A DNA stretch of 49,441 bases from an uncultured Pseudomonadota bacterium (GCA_949283075.1 CASDRH010000040.1:1-49441); one strand, 5' to 3'. Positions 26,718 to 38,361 are shown, numbered from the stretch's first letter. Notes: generated from the sequence alone by a model not told the origin. Translations and numbers: made by a program.

Positions 26718-26900
26718 ATGGTAATAAAGACAAATAAAGGTATTAACAACGGGAATCCAGAAAAAGAAGTTAAAGAAGTTGTGGATTTAAGCCAATTAGC
26801 CTTTACTGTGGCTTCAAAAAATTTAGAAGAAAAAATAAAACAAGAAGAAAAAAATCCAACAAATATAAATATAAAACAAAAAGAGACAGAAAAAGAATAA
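26718..26900 (+). CDS. Small hydrophilic protein, 60 residues, unknown
   Basis: Lys/Glu-rich and without cysteine or membrane segment. Its middle (VVDLSQLAFTVASKNLEEKI) is likely one amphipathic helix. A GAGAG site lies before the ATG at 26718. It has a consensus promoter and its own terminator, so expression is plausible and perhaps strong. No family recognised. Confidence 0.6.
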   Translation: MVIKTNKGINNGNPEKEVKEVVDLSQLAFTVASKNLEEKIKQEEKNPTNINIKQKETEKE

Positions 26901-26919
26901 AAAAATCCATTTTTGGATT
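26901..26919 (+). terminator. Terminator of the 60-residue gene
   Basis: AAAAATCCA pairs with TGGATTTTT around a 4-base loop and is followed by a T-run. Confidence 0.8.
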
Positions 26920-27003
26920 TTTTTTATATCAAAAATATCTTGAATTCATTAACAATTTTGATATATTTATCAATAAATTAACAACAAAAAAGGACTTAAT
27001 AAA

Positions 27004-27348
27004 ATGATAAATTTTTTAATAGTAATTGATACATTAATAGCTATCGCATTAATAATAGTAATATTACTACAAAGAAGCGAAGGTGGAGTGCTTGGTTTAG
27101 GTAGCTCAAAAATGGGTGGTGTATTTACAGCAAAAGGTATGGGAGACGCTCTATCAAAAATAACAACAATACTTGGAGCAGCTCTATTCATAGTAACAAT
27201 TGCACTAGCAATAATAATAAGTAATAAATATAACAACACAAATTCAAATTTATCAAAACCAAAAGAAATTCAAGAAAAAGAAGTAAAAACAATCGAAGCA
27301 AAAAAAATTGATGAAAACAAAATAAAAGAAGAAACAAATAATAAATAA
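27004..27348 (+). CDS. secG: Preprotein translocase subunit SecG
   Basis: 114 residues. Two membrane helices flank the family signature LLQRSEGGVLGLGSSKMGGVF...KGMGDALSKIT. An additional Lys/Glu/Asn-rich cytoplasmic tail of about 40 residues follows. SecG supports SecYE during export of the many signal-bearing proteins encoded here. AAGGA precedes the ATG, and a terminator follows. Confidence 0.95.
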   Translation: MINFLIVIDTLIAIALIIVILLQRSEGGVLGLGSSKMGGVFTAKGMGDALSKITTILGAALFIVTIALAIIISNKYNNTNSNLSKPKEIQEKEVKTIEAKKIDENKIKEETNNK

Positions 27349-27373
27349 AAACAGAACAAGTAAGAAAATCAAG

Positions 27374-27400
27374 AAAACAGCTTTTTAAGCTGTTTTTTTT
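27374..27400 (+). terminator. Terminator of secG
   Basis: AAAACAGCTT pairs with AAGCTGTTTT around a 3-base loop and is followed by a T-run. Confidence 0.85.
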
Positions 27401-27428
27401 ATTAAGCATAAATCAAAAATAAGAAATA

Positions 27429-28334
27429 CTAAAAAGCTTCTCCACAATAAGTTTTTGCTTGAGAAACATAACTTGAATATATAACAGCAACAACTTCTTT
27501 CCAATTACTTCTTTTTTGCTCTACTCCACTTGCAAAAGCTTCTCCAATAGTAGTAGCATCACCAACTACATTTGAAAAACCATAACTACCAGCAGAAAAG
27601 AATCTAGATAACATCTCTTCAGAACCACCAGGAGCCCCACCACCGCACAAAGGTCTTAAAGCATTCATAAGATTATTATCAAAAACACCATTATATTGAA
27701 TTAAATAATCATAACATTTCACAGCAGCATTAACAGCTTTTTTACTCAAAACACAATCAGAAGAATTTGAAACAAAATTTTTTTCTTCTTGAACAGATTC
27801 TTTATAATAATCCATCATTAAATCTACAACATAACCTTGACAATATTCATTATATTTACGATTTTCTAAAACGGATTGATTTAACATACAATCTTCAACA
27901 TCTTTACTAACAACAGTCATAGAATTAGTTGCACAATAAGTATATGCTCCTTGTGCCTGTAATTCAGTTTTACTTTTACAAACTCTACGAATACAATCTT
28001 TGATAACTAACTCACATTCATCTTTACGATATCCAAGATTTACATTACCTCCAAAAAAGCTACCAGTATTTTTGTCATATAAAATACCAGAAGCAGCCAA
28101 AGACCCCATATTAAAATAAGTAATATTAGGCGTCCTAACAATAGGTTTAGGATTATCAGTATCAAAGTATTCTGATATAGGCTTTGTCGCTATATTAACC
28201 TTATTTGAAGAAGTTTTAGTTTTAACCTTTGCAGTAGAAGAAACTCTTGTTGCAGAATAAACCTCAGCATCTGATAAAATAAAACCAGATAAAACAACAA
28301 AAGAAACACAATATGCTATATAATTTCTCTTCAT
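27429..28334 (-). CDS. Exported Cys-containing protein of unknown function
   Basis: 301 residues with a signal peptide (IAYCVSFVVLSGFILSDAEVYSA). The mature part has about a dozen cysteines. The block CELVIKDCIRRVC resembles CEKVLRECFDSSC in the larger exported protein at 33070, and both also have a later SYVSQ followed closely by Cys. They look like distant paralogues. Disulfide-bonded periplasmic or surface proteins are inferred. The start is ATG 28334; the upstream region has GAGGG before it. It is convergent with secG and divergent from bamE. Confidence 0.7.
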   Translation of the reverse strand: MKRNYIAYCVSFVVLSGFILSDAEVYSATRVSSTAKVKTKTSSNKVNIATKPISEYFDTDNPKPIVRTPNITYFNMGSLAASGILYDKNTGSFFGGNVNLGYRKDECELVIKDCIRRVCKSKTELQAQGAYTYCATNSMTVVSKDVEDCMLNQSVLENRKYNEYCQGYVVDLMMDYYKESVQEEKNFVSNSSDCVLSKKAVNAAVKCYDYLIQYNGVFDNNLMNALRPLCGGGAPGGSEEMLSRFFSAGSYGFSNVVGDATTIGEAFASGVEQKRSNWKEVVAVIYSSYVSQAKTYCGEAF

Positions 28335-28399
28335 TTATCCCTCAAACAAATAATAACATATTTAAAAAACATAAACAAACGAAAAAAATAAAATAAACC

Positions 28400-28429
28400 T
28401 TGCGTTTTTATACATATTTAATTTATTAT
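28400..28429 (+). promoter_or_regulatory. Putative promoter of bamE
   Basis: TTGCGT (28400-28405), an 18-base spacer and TATTAT (28424-28429). Confidence 0.45.
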
Positions 28430-28466
28430 TAAACAGAGAAATTTAACAAAATACGACAATAAAAAA

Positions 28467-28922
28467 ATGAAGAAAATACTTATAATAGCATTTATATCAA
28501 TAATACTTTCATCTTGTGGAGCAAAAGTAAAAGATGGAGGATATGTTTTAAGAAATACACAAATAGAAGAATTACAAAAAGCAAAAACAAAATCAGAAGT
28601 TATAAAAATCGCAGGATCTCCATCTTCTAAATTTGATAAAAAGCTATTAGAAAATGAAAATGAAATATGGTTATATTCATCATATCATTATTATCAAACA
28701 GCATTCTTTGACCCTGTATTTGATAAATATGATTTAGTATTAATATCATTCGATGAAAAAGACAATGTTATATCAACAAAAGTAAAACAATTTAAAAACA
28801 AAGAATTCTTATCATATTCAAATGAAACAACAGAATTTGAAGGACAAATAGAATTAGGCTTAATAAGCGAATTATTCGGAAACATCGGCACAGTAAATCC
28901 ATTAGGAACAATGGGAAGATAA
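28467..28922 (+). CDS. bamE: Outer membrane assembly lipoprotein of the BamE/SmpA/OmlA family
   Basis: 151 residues. The lipoprotein signal MKKILIIAFISIILSSC gives Cys17 as the lipid site. The SmpA/OmlA fold follows, with the motif SEVIKIAGSPS (K-x-x-V-x-x-x-x-G-x-P) and the paired strands EIWLYSSYHYY and DLVLISFDEKDNVIS. It assists the Bam complex in outer membrane protein insertion. No clear ribosome site is visible before the ATG. Confidence 0.88.
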   Translation: MKKILIIAFISIILSSCGAKVKDGGYVLRNTQIEELQKAKTKSEVIKIAGSPSSKFDKKLLENENEIWLYSSYHYYQTAFFDPVFDKYDLVLISFDEKDNVISTKVKQFKNKEFLSYSNETTEFEGQIELGLISELFGNIGTVNPLGTMGR

Positions 28923-28933
28923 ACAATATTTAC

Positions 28934-29431
28934 TTAATTAATTCCTGATTTACCGAATATGGATTCTTTTCTTTTTTTAATATCTGATTTATTATTATCT
29001 GATGAATTTTCTATTTGATTATTATCAAATTTATCATTCGAATCAGTAATAATTACTTTAGTTTCAGAACGAACAGGAACATTCATTTCACTTTCGTAAT
29101 AATCATCAAGACTTTCTGAACCCCCATTATTTCTTTCACTCAAAGATTTATATTCTTTTGCTAAAACATCATCATCAATTTCAGAAAATTTACGTTCATA
29201 AGAAATATCTTCATTATATTGATTTTGCTGTTTCATTTCTGAAACACGTTTTATTTCATCTTTAGTAATTTCAACAGAAGCCATATCTATTTTATTATTA
29301 ACATAATTCATAACCCATTTACGGTCATCACGATTCATAAAGCAATAAATACCATAAAAAGCAAATGCACAAAAACAAAGCTTTAATAACAAAATTAAAG
29401 AGTGAAACAAAAATGATAATAACTTTGCCAT
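28934..29431 (-). CDS. Membrane-anchored hypothetical protein
   Basis: 165 residues. One or two hydrophobic segments lie in the first 32 residues (LLSFLFHSLILLLKLCFCAFAFYGIYCF). A long acidic and Ser/Asn-rich tail with no fold that I recognise follows. It lies 29 bases after nusB on the same strand and is probably cotranscribed with it. The tail composition suggests an unstructured region on one side of the membrane. Confidence 0.6.
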   Translation of the reverse strand: MAKLLSFLFHSLILLLKLCFCAFAFYGIYCFMNRDDRKWVMNYVNNKIDMASVEITKDEIKRVSEMKQQNQYNEDISYERKFSEIDDDVLAKEYKSLSERNNGGSESLDDYYESEMNVPVRSETKVIITDSNDKFDNNQIENSSDNNKSDIKKRKESIFGKSGIN

Positions 29432-29460
29432 ATTAAAACCTTAAAAAGTTAAAAACTATT

Positions 29461-30102
29461 TTAAGTAATATTATCATTTTCTACTAAAGAATGAAAGCTT
29501 TTAAAATCAATTTCACATTCATCTTCACGACAACGTAAAGTTCTAACTATACGGTCCAATAAAGCATTTATAAATTTAGCATGTGTTTTACCAAAAAACC
29601 AATCAGCGACTCTTGTGTATTCGCTAATAGCAACGATTTTAGGAGTTTTTAAACGATATAAAATCTCATAAATAGCAGAACGCAAAATACAAGCAAAAAC
29701 TCTATCAACCTTATCCCAATCTTTGATATTAAGCATAACAATGAAATGGTCAATACTACTCTGCCTTACAATAACACCTTTTACAATATCTCTTAACAAT
29801 CTTTTATCAGAAGATCTTTTTATAACTTTCCAATCATAGCCTTGAATTTCTTCATCAAAATCTTCATAAAATAAAACTTCATTAGCATATTTATTCAACA
29901 TTAAATCAAATTCACGACAATCATCAGAAATGCGACCATCAGCTTCTAATGAACATTCAACACTTACAAGATTCTCTGAAAATAAAGCTTGAACCGCCCC
30001 TACTCTAGCATAAAAACTTTTTTTACGTCCAATATCAGGATTCAAAGAAGCATTATCTTTATTTTTACGATTGCTATAATTATTTTTTTTATTAATTACC
30101 AT
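29461..30102 (-). CDS. nusB: Transcription antitermination factor NusB
   Basis: 213 residues. After an Asn/Lys-rich N-terminal extension of about 30 residues come the NusB helices: FYARVGAVQALFSENL near the start, DWDKVDRVFACILRSAIYEIL, and the conserved TPKIVAISEYTRVADWF followed by FINALLDRIVR. NusB with NusE (S10) binds boxA RNA for rRNA antitermination. It is somewhat longer than the common 130-165 residues because of the N-terminal extension and an insertion around residues 50-90. Confidence 0.92.
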   Translation of the reverse strand: MVINKKNNYSNRKNKDNASLNPDIGRKKSFYARVGAVQALFSENLVSVECSLEADGRISDDCREFDLMLNKYANEVLFYEDFDEEIQGYDWKVIKRSSDKRLLRDIVKGVIVRQSSIDHFIVMLNIKDWDKVDRVFACILRSAIYEILYRLKTPKIVAISEYTRVADWFFGKTHAKFINALLDRIVRTLRCREDECEIDFKSFHSLVENDNIT

Positions 30103-30193
30103 ATCACTACCAAATTTTCTCTTAATCTTTTAAATAATAATAAAGAAACAAAAATACATTACACGATAATAACATTCAGTTTCAATAAAAAAG

Positions 30194-30222
30194 TTGCAAA
30201 ATATTAACTTTTAATGTAATTT
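30194..30222 (+). promoter_or_regulatory. Putative promoter of sspB-ligA
   Basis: TTGCAA (30194-30199), a 17-base spacer and TAATTT (30217-30222), with a leader of about 45 bases. Confidence 0.4.
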
Positions 30223-30273
30223 TCTAACAAACAGATAAATAAATCTGTAATAAGGTAAGGAATAGGCTAAAAA

Positions 30274-32974
<2,701 letters not shown>

Positions 32975-32978
32975 AAAA

Positions 32979-33064
32979 TGGTGCGACTGAGAGGATTTGA
33001 ACCTCCACAAGGAAACCTTATAGCGACCTCAACGCTACGCGTCTACCAGTTCCGCCACAATCGC
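32979..33064 (-). tRNA. tRNA-Leu (GAG)
   Basis: 86 bases. The acceptor stem GCGATTG / CAGTCGC (one T-G pair) is followed by an encoded CCA. The anticodon loop TTGAGGT between TAGCG and CGCTA gives anticodon GAG. The long variable arm is that of a class II tRNA, and the T-loop is GTTCAAATC. The 5' end is 5 bases after the stop of the gene at 33070 and the 3' end is 4 bases from the ligA stop, so it probably matures from the tail of the upstream mRNA. Confidence 0.96.
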
Positions 33065-33069
33065 ATATA

Positions 33070-35052
33070 TTAATTTCTATTACCTCCGCCACCAGAACTA
33101 TTATTATTTTTAGCTTCTTGAATATAAGAATAACAATTATTCAATTTAATTTTAATATCAGATATCGCCATACCATTCATAGTAGCATCATTTCTACAAA
33201 TTTCACAATCATCAGACTGCTCATAAACATTTTTTACATTAACATTTCCAGTAGTCAAAGATTGATTATTTAAAACACTACAAACCTGAGAAACATAAGA
33301 ACGTAAAGTAGTTTGATTCATATTGTTAGAAATCTGATTAATCAATCCATAAGCAGAATTCATATTATTAACAGAAGTAATAACATTAGAAGAAGTATTA
33401 TTTATATTATTACCAATAACACGAGCCACAGCAGATAAAGTATTACCATAACACAAAGTCAAAGCACGATGAACGTCAGATGCATAACCAACAGCACGAA
33501 CAACTTTTGCACCAGACATAGCACTAGCATCACTATCAAAAGAAATTAAATTTGTATTATATGTTCCACCATCAATATTAGTATCAGCAAACAAAGAATT
33601 CATTGCACTAAGAGTATTTCCAGTAGGCAATCTACCCAATCCACCAGAAGAAGAATCAGAGGTTCCTAAACGAGGTAAACTACTACCAGCTTTAATTTCA
33701 TCTGGAGAAGGTAAACCTCCACCAACACCACTCAAAGCATTCATCATAGAAGAAGAATCAAATTTACATAAAGCTGTATCATTTTCTGTTAAACTATCAA
33801 TATACATTTTTAAAGGTTGAACATAAGGAGAAATATCATCCATACAACCAAAATCAATATTAGCCATTAAATTAGGAGATTTCATAGCAATTAAAATAGT
33901 ATCTTCAAATTCACTCATAAAAGTTTTAGCTAAATCATAATAATTAGATAAAGCAACACGAACCTCACTAACCTTCGCATTAACAGAACATGTATAGTAA
34001 TATTTACTACCTTTTTCATTAAAAGGAGCATTAATCTTAACACCAGCAGACCCATCTAAATTAGGCCCCTGAGCAATAGATGGCCCGGGATTATATTCAA
34101 CAACATCAGAATCTAATCCTAAACTATACTTCTTGTCTTTATCCTCATTAGTATAATAATCATAATACAATGTTCCATTCCTAGGATCTCTTGGTTCTTT
34201 TACCGCTTTATCAGGTCTAAACCACATCAAACCACTTTTATTTGCAACATCATCATTTTGACCAAAGTCAACTTTCTGATAACCAATAACATTTTTAGCA
34301 TCATCAATCATCGTTCCTATTTGATTTAAATTCTTTTTCAAAGCATTCAAACGCTCCACCATATCAGTCTCAGGAGTGCGACTAGCTTCAATTCTTGCCT
34401 TTTCTTCTTGTTCTATACGCATTTGTTCCATTTTCAAATCAGCTTCTGCTTGTATTCTAGCAGCTTCCGCTTGTGCTTGAGCCTGTGCTTGAGCAGCAGC
34501 TTCTTGAGCCTGTGCTTGCGCTTGAGCAGCGGCAGCCTCAGCCTGTGCTTGTGCTTGAGCTGTTTGAGCCTCTAATTGTGCTTGTTGTTGCGCAGCAGCT
34601 TCTGCATTAGCAGATGCTTGATTAGCATAAGAAACAGCGATATTTGGAACAACATCATAACAAGAATAAATATATTGAGAACCTGAGCTTAACAAACAAG
34701 CATATCCCATTTCTTTATTAACATTTATATCAGAACAAGATGAACCAGAACAAGAACTATCAAAACATTCACGTAAAACTTTTTCACAATTAGGCTTACC
34801 AATACTATAATTACTTATACATTCTTTACCTTTTGTTTCACAAGTTTTATCACCAGGATTCATTAAACCTGTTTCTTTATCAAAGTAAGGAACGCAACGC
34901 TTAAAAATTGGCATACATTCAACTTTAGAAATTTTTTTCTTAGAAGCAGACAAAGAATCAAAAATAAAAAAATCAAAGATTAACAAAGAAAGACTGGATA
35001 AAACACCAGCATAAATAAATTTTTTAAAAAAAGAAAATTTCATAAATTGCAT
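33070..35052 (-). CDS. Large exported Cys-containing protein with Ala/Gln-rich coiled coil
   Basis: About 660 residues. A signal segment (FIYAGVLSSLSLLIFDFFIF) is followed by a Cys-rich N-terminal domain (about 45-145, with CEKVLRECFDSSC and further cysteines). An Ala/Gln/Glu coiled coil (about 150-230) comes next. The C-terminal half is Ser/Asn/Gly-rich with scattered cysteines (SQVCSVL, CEICRND) and a Gly/Asn tail. The Cys motif and the SYVSQ element link it to the 301-residue exported protein at 27429. No known family. GGGAG just before ATG 35052 favours this start; ATG 35043 is also possible. tRNA-Leu follows the stop. Confidence 0.75.
   Translation of the reverse strand: MQFMKFSFFKKFIYAGVLSSLSLLIFDFFIFDSLSASKKKISKVECMPIFKRCVPYFDKETGLMNPGDKTCETKGKECISNYSIGKPNCEKVLRECFDSSCSGSSCSDINVNKEMGYACLLSSGSQYIYSCYDVVPNIAVSYANQASANAEAAAQQQAQLEAQTAQAQAQAEAAAAQAQAQAQEAAAQAQAQAQAEAARIQAEADLKMEQMRIEQEEKARIEASRTPETDMVERLNALKKNLNQIGTMIDDAKNVIGYQKVDFGQNDDVANKSGLMWFRPDKAVKEPRDPRNGTLYYDYYTNEDKDKKYSLGLDSDVVEYNPGPSIAQGPNLDGSAGVKINAPFNEKGSKYYYTCSVNAKVSEVRVALSNYYDLAKTFMSEFEDTILIAMKSPNLMANIDFGCMDDISPYVQPLKMYIDSLTENDTALCKFDSSSMMNALSGVGGGLPSPDEIKAGSSLPRLGTSDSSSGGLGRLPTGNTLSAMNSLFADTNIDGGTYNTNLISFDSDASAMSGAKVVRAVGYASDVHRALTLCYGNTLSAVARVIGNNINNTSSNVITSVNNMNSAYGLINQISNNMNQTTLRSYVSQVCSVLNNQSLTTGNVNVKNVYEQSDDCEICRNDATMNGMAISDIKIKLNNCYSYIQEAKNNNSSGGGGNRN
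34390..34625 (-). repeat. Low-complexity repeat coding for Ala/Gln coiled coil
   Basis: Short units of about 6-12 bases built on GCTCAAGCACAG-type codons (read on the minus strand) recur here and encode repeated AQAQAQA / EAAAQA blocks. Such a tract can slip during replication, so its length may vary between strains. Confidence 0.7.
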
Positions 35053-35117
35053 AAAACTCCCTCTAACATAGAATTGTATCACAAAAAGAAAAAACAGTCA
35101 AAACAAATACATAAAAA

Positions 35118-35138
35118 AACCACCAAAAAAAGGTGGTT
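35118..35138 (-). terminator. Terminator of rpsT
   Basis: AACCACC pairs with GGTGGTT around a 7-base loop. On the minus strand a T-run follows. Confidence 0.8.
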
Positions 35139-35162
35139 AAAAAAATAACAAAAAAATCATAT

Positions 35163-35420
35163 TTATTTTTTCAAACTTTTATACATTCTAGAAGTTTTTC
35201 TAGCAGCTTTATTTTTATGAATACGACCTTTTGAAGCAGCTTTTGCTAAAATAGATTCAGCAGATTTAGCTTGAGAAACAGATTCTTCTTTTTTACCAGC
35301 TTTCAACAATAATTCAACTTTTTTAACAAAAGTTTTTACTTTTGAAATAAAATTTTTATTTTGAACACGTTTTTTTTCATTTCTAATAATACGTTTCTTT
35401 GAAGATTTATGATTTGCCAT
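35163..35420 (-). CDS. rpsT: Small ribosomal subunit protein bS20
   Basis: 85 residues, Lys/Ser-rich, with the standard N-terminal MANHKSSKKRIIRNEKKR and C-terminal GRIHKNKAARKTSRMYKSL. Length is normal. AAGGAAA precedes the ATG at 35420, and its own terminator follows. It binds 16S rRNA in the 30S body. Confidence 0.97.
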   Translation of the reverse strand: MANHKSSKKRIIRNEKKRVQNKNFISKVKTFVKKVELLLKAGKKEESVSQAKSAESILAKAASKGRIHKNKAARKTSRMYKSLKK

Positions 35421-35523
35421 TTTATTAAATTTCCTTTTTTATTAAATATTCATATCAAAATTAAATTATAAAATTACATAAGTAAAATCATATACATAAA
35501 ATAATAATAATCAACAAATTATT

Positions 35524-36090
35524 TTATTCTTTTGCACGTTCTACATAAGCAATTTCTTCAGTATTAACAACGATTTTTTCACCAACATTGATGAATAAAG
35601 GAACAGTAACCTTCAAACCATTAGTTAATCTAGCAGGTTTACCAGCACCAGAAGCAGTTTGTCCTTTAACAACAGCTTCAGTATCAGCAACTTCACAAAC
35701 AATAGTTTTAGGTAAATCAACAGAAACAGGCTTACCTTCAATAAAATCAACATTAACAGTCAATCCATCTGTCAAGAAAGCAACTTTATCACCTAAAACA
35801 TCAACAGGAATAGTAAACTGTTCATAATCAGAACTATTCATAAAGTGAACTTCAGAACCATCAACATACATAAATTGACAATCAATACTTTCAGTATTTA
35901 ATTTTTCAACTGTATCAGCAGTTCTCCAACGTTCATTAGTTTTCAACCCAGTTGCAACATCACGCATTTCAACTTGGATAAAAGCTCCACCTTTACCAGG
36001 TTGTATCAACTGAATTTTTATAACAGAGTATTGTTTACCATTGTGCTCAATCACCCAACCAGGACGAATTAAATTAGCATTCATTTTCAT
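35524..36090 (-). CDS. efp: Elongation factor P
   Basis: 188 residues in three beta domains. The tip loop reads QPGKGGAF, and its lysine K33 aligns with the modified K34 of E. coli EF-P. The C-terminal block includes TASGAGKPARLTNGLKVTVPLFINVGEKI. It rescues ribosomes at polyproline. No epmA or epmB is in the window, so modification of K33 is unknown. GAGG precedes the ATG at 36090. Nothing but A+T-rich DNA is seen in the 165 bases upstream. Confidence 0.96.
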   Translation of the reverse strand: MKMNANLIRPGWVIEHNGKQYSVIKIQLIQPGKGGAFIQVEMRDVATGLKTNERWRTADTVEKLNTESIDCQFMYVDGSEVHFMNSSDYEQFTIPVDVLGDKVAFLTDGLTVNVDFIEGKPVSVDLPKTIVCEVADTEAVVKGQTASGAGKPARLTNGLKVTVPLFINVGEKIVVNTEEIAYVERAKE

Positions 36091-36255
36091 AATAACACCT
36101 CAAATCTAAAAAAATTTTAATTAAGAAGCTTAAACAAAGGAAAAGCCAATGTAAAAAGCATATTTTAAATCAGAACAATTTTGCACATATTTTCAAATAA
36201 AATCAAGAATTTTGTCTAAAAAAAGCAAAAATAAATACAAAAAATGAAATTAAAA

Positions 36256-37140
36256 TTAACTTTGAATATTTTTAATACTCGCTTTTGGAGATTCTCCAAA
36301 CATACGTTTATATTCTCTATTAAATTGACTAGCGCTTTCATAACCAACTTCATAAGCAGCATTAGCAACATAAAAATTTTCTTCTAAAATCAATCTTTTC
36401 GCCTCATAAAGCCTTAATTTTTTTTGATATTGTAAAGGACTTAAACTTGTCACCTTATTAAAATTTCTATAAAAAGAAGGAACAGACATATTAAATTGTT
36501 TAGCCAAAATTTCCATATTCAAAGGTTGTTTATAATTTTGTTTTAACCACAAAATAGCATTAGCTATTTGATAATTTCTAGAACCTTTTGTATTAACAGC
36601 TTGAATTATATCTCCCAAAGAAGAAGTCAAAAGCAAATAATGAATTTCTTTAATAATCATATTTGCCATAAATTTTTGTTTTTCAGGATTATCTAATAAC
36701 AACATCAAACGATAAAAAGCATCTAATAAAGCATCATCGACATCAGCAACACCCATACAACGATAAACATTATCGTGAAACAAATATTTTTGCTCATTTA
36801 ACAATTGATAAATAATATCTTTATCAAGCTCTAAAATCAAAGTCATAAAAGGTTTTTCAGGGCTTGCCTGTAAGACACTACCCAAAGCAGGTATATCAAC
36901 AGAAGTAACAATAAATTGTTTTTCAGAATAAACAAATTTATCATTACCAACAACAGCTTGTTTTTTACCTTGCAAGACAAGAATAACCATAGGTTTATAA
37001 AAACAATGCTGATTAAATTGAGGAGCAGTTTTCAAAGCAACAGAAAATCCATTTATATTCGTATTAAAAATCATAGGAGAAGGAACAATCTCCTGAACTT
37101 TATTTTTCAAAAAAGCAATTTTGTCATCAAAATCAGTCAT
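36256..37140 (-). CDS. AraC-family transcriptional regulator
   Basis: 294 residues. An N-terminal cupin-like arm (VALKTAPQFNQHCFYKPMVILVLQGKK...) of the AraC_N type, as in YqhC-like regulators, is followed by two helix-turn-helix motifs in the last 100 residues (MEILAKQFNMSVPSFYRNFNKVTSLSPLQYQKKLRL and AAYEVGYESASQFNREYKRMFG). It is divergent from the carboxymuconolactone decarboxylase-cupin gene across 183 bases and probably controls it. The ribosome site is weak. Confidence 0.92.
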   Translation of the reverse strand: MTDFDDKIAFLKNKVQEIVPSPMIFNTNINGFSVALKTAPQFNQHCFYKPMVILVLQGKKQAVVGNDKFVYSEKQFIVTSVDIPALGSVLQASPEKPFMTLILELDKDIIYQLLNEQKYLFHDNVYRCMGVADVDDALLDAFYRLMLLLDNPEKQKFMANMIIKEIHYLLLTSSLGDIIQAVNTKGSRNYQIANAILWLKQNYKQPLNMEILAKQFNMSVPSFYRNFNKVTSLSPLQYQKKLRLYEAKRLILEENFYVANAAYEVGYESASQFNREYKRMFGESPKASIKNIQS

Positions 37141-37323
37141 AAAAAATCTTTACATTTATAAAATATCAAAACATTAATCATTATTATACATAATTACAAT
37201 TTATACAAATAAAAATGATAGAATTAGGCAATTTTTTGATAAAATCGTATATACAAACAAAGCAAAAATTCAATTAAAATTAATCATATAAAAACATCAA
37301 CCTTAACAAAGACAGGAGAAAAA

Positions 37324-38349
37324 ATGATAAAACAAATCATCGCTACATCAGTAATAATTGGAAGTGCTTTTATTTTAAGTAAAAGCATAAGTTCAGCAAA
37401 AAATTTAAGTAATAAAGAAAAAATAATAGTAATAACAGCCTCATACACAGCAACAGGAAATCAAGAGGGATTAAAACAAGCACTAATTGAAGGTCTTGAC
37501 GCAGGAATCACAGTAAATGAGTTAAAAGAAGTATTAACACAAGCATATGCATATTGCGGATTTCCTCGCAGTTTAAATGCATTAAATACTTTAATGACAT
37601 TAACAGAAGAAAGAGGGAACAAAGACGAAAAAGGGAAAACCTCAACAGCAAAGCCAGAAGGGACAAGCCTTGAATACGGAACAAAAAACCAAACCAAGCT
37701 AGTTGGTAGCGAAGTATCAGGAAAATTATACGAATTCGCTCCAGAAATAGATGAATATCTAAAAGCTCATTTATTTGGAGATATATTCTCAAGAGATATA
37801 ATAGACTGGAAAACAAGAGAATTAGCAACAATAGCAATGTTAGCATCATTAGAAGGGACAGAAAGCCAACTACAAAGCCATATAAATATAGGAAAACATA
37901 ACGGATTAACAGATGGAGAAATAGAAGACATTTTAAAAATAACAGGAGAAATAAAAGCGAAAGAAGTAATGTTTGGATTCGGAAAAGAAAACAAAGAATA
38001 TGAAAAATACTTCACAGGAAAAAGCTATTTAAATCCGCTATCACAAACAGATATAAGCGCATCAAATGTAACATTTGAACCATCTGCACGTAATAATTGG
38101 CATATACACAATAAAAAAGGACAAACATTATTTGTTATTTCTGGAACAGGTTATTATCAAGAATGGGGCAAGGAAGCACAAAAGCTAAAAGCAGGAGATG
38201 TAGTAAACATTCCAGCAGGAGTAAAACATTGGCACGGGGCAACAAAAGACAGCTGGTTTACTCATATAGCAGTATCAGTTCCAGACAAAGAAGCAACAAC
38301 AGAATGGTTAGAAGAAGTATCAGATAAAGAATACAATAAACTAAAATAA
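37324..38349 (+). CDS. Exported carboxymuconolactone decarboxylase-like protein with C-terminal cupin
   Basis: 341 residues. An N-terminal hydrophobic segment (IIATSVIIGSAFILSKSISSAK) looks like a signal peptide. Two AhpD/CMD-type helical repeats follow (about 28-100, with AYCGFPRSLNALNTL, and about 135-215, with WKTRELATIAMLASLEG). A cupin domain (about 240-330) holds the metal ligands NNWHIHNKKGQTLFVISG and GVKHWHGA. The usual CxxC peroxidase pair is not seen; the first repeat has one Cys. Fusions of this type are common next to AraC regulators in response to aldehydes or other electrophiles, but the substrate is unknown. AGGAG is well placed before the ATG. Confidence 0.85.
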   Translation: MIKQIIATSVIIGSAFILSKSISSAKNLSNKEKIIVITASYTATGNQEGLKQALIEGLDAGITVNELKEVLTQAYAYCGFPRSLNALNTLMTLTEERGNKDEKGKTSTAKPEGTSLEYGTKNQTKLVGSEVSGKLYEFAPEIDEYLKAHLFGDIFSRDIIDWKTRELATIAMLASLEGTESQLQSHINIGKHNGLTDGEIEDILKITGEIKAKEVMFGFGKENKEYEKYFTGKSYLNPLSQTDISASNVTFEPSARNNWHIHNKKGQTLFVISGTGYYQEWGKEAQKLKAGDVVNIPAGVKHWHGATKDSWFTHIAVSVPDKEATTEWLEEVSDKEYNKLK

Positions 38350-38361
38350 TAAAAATCAAGA

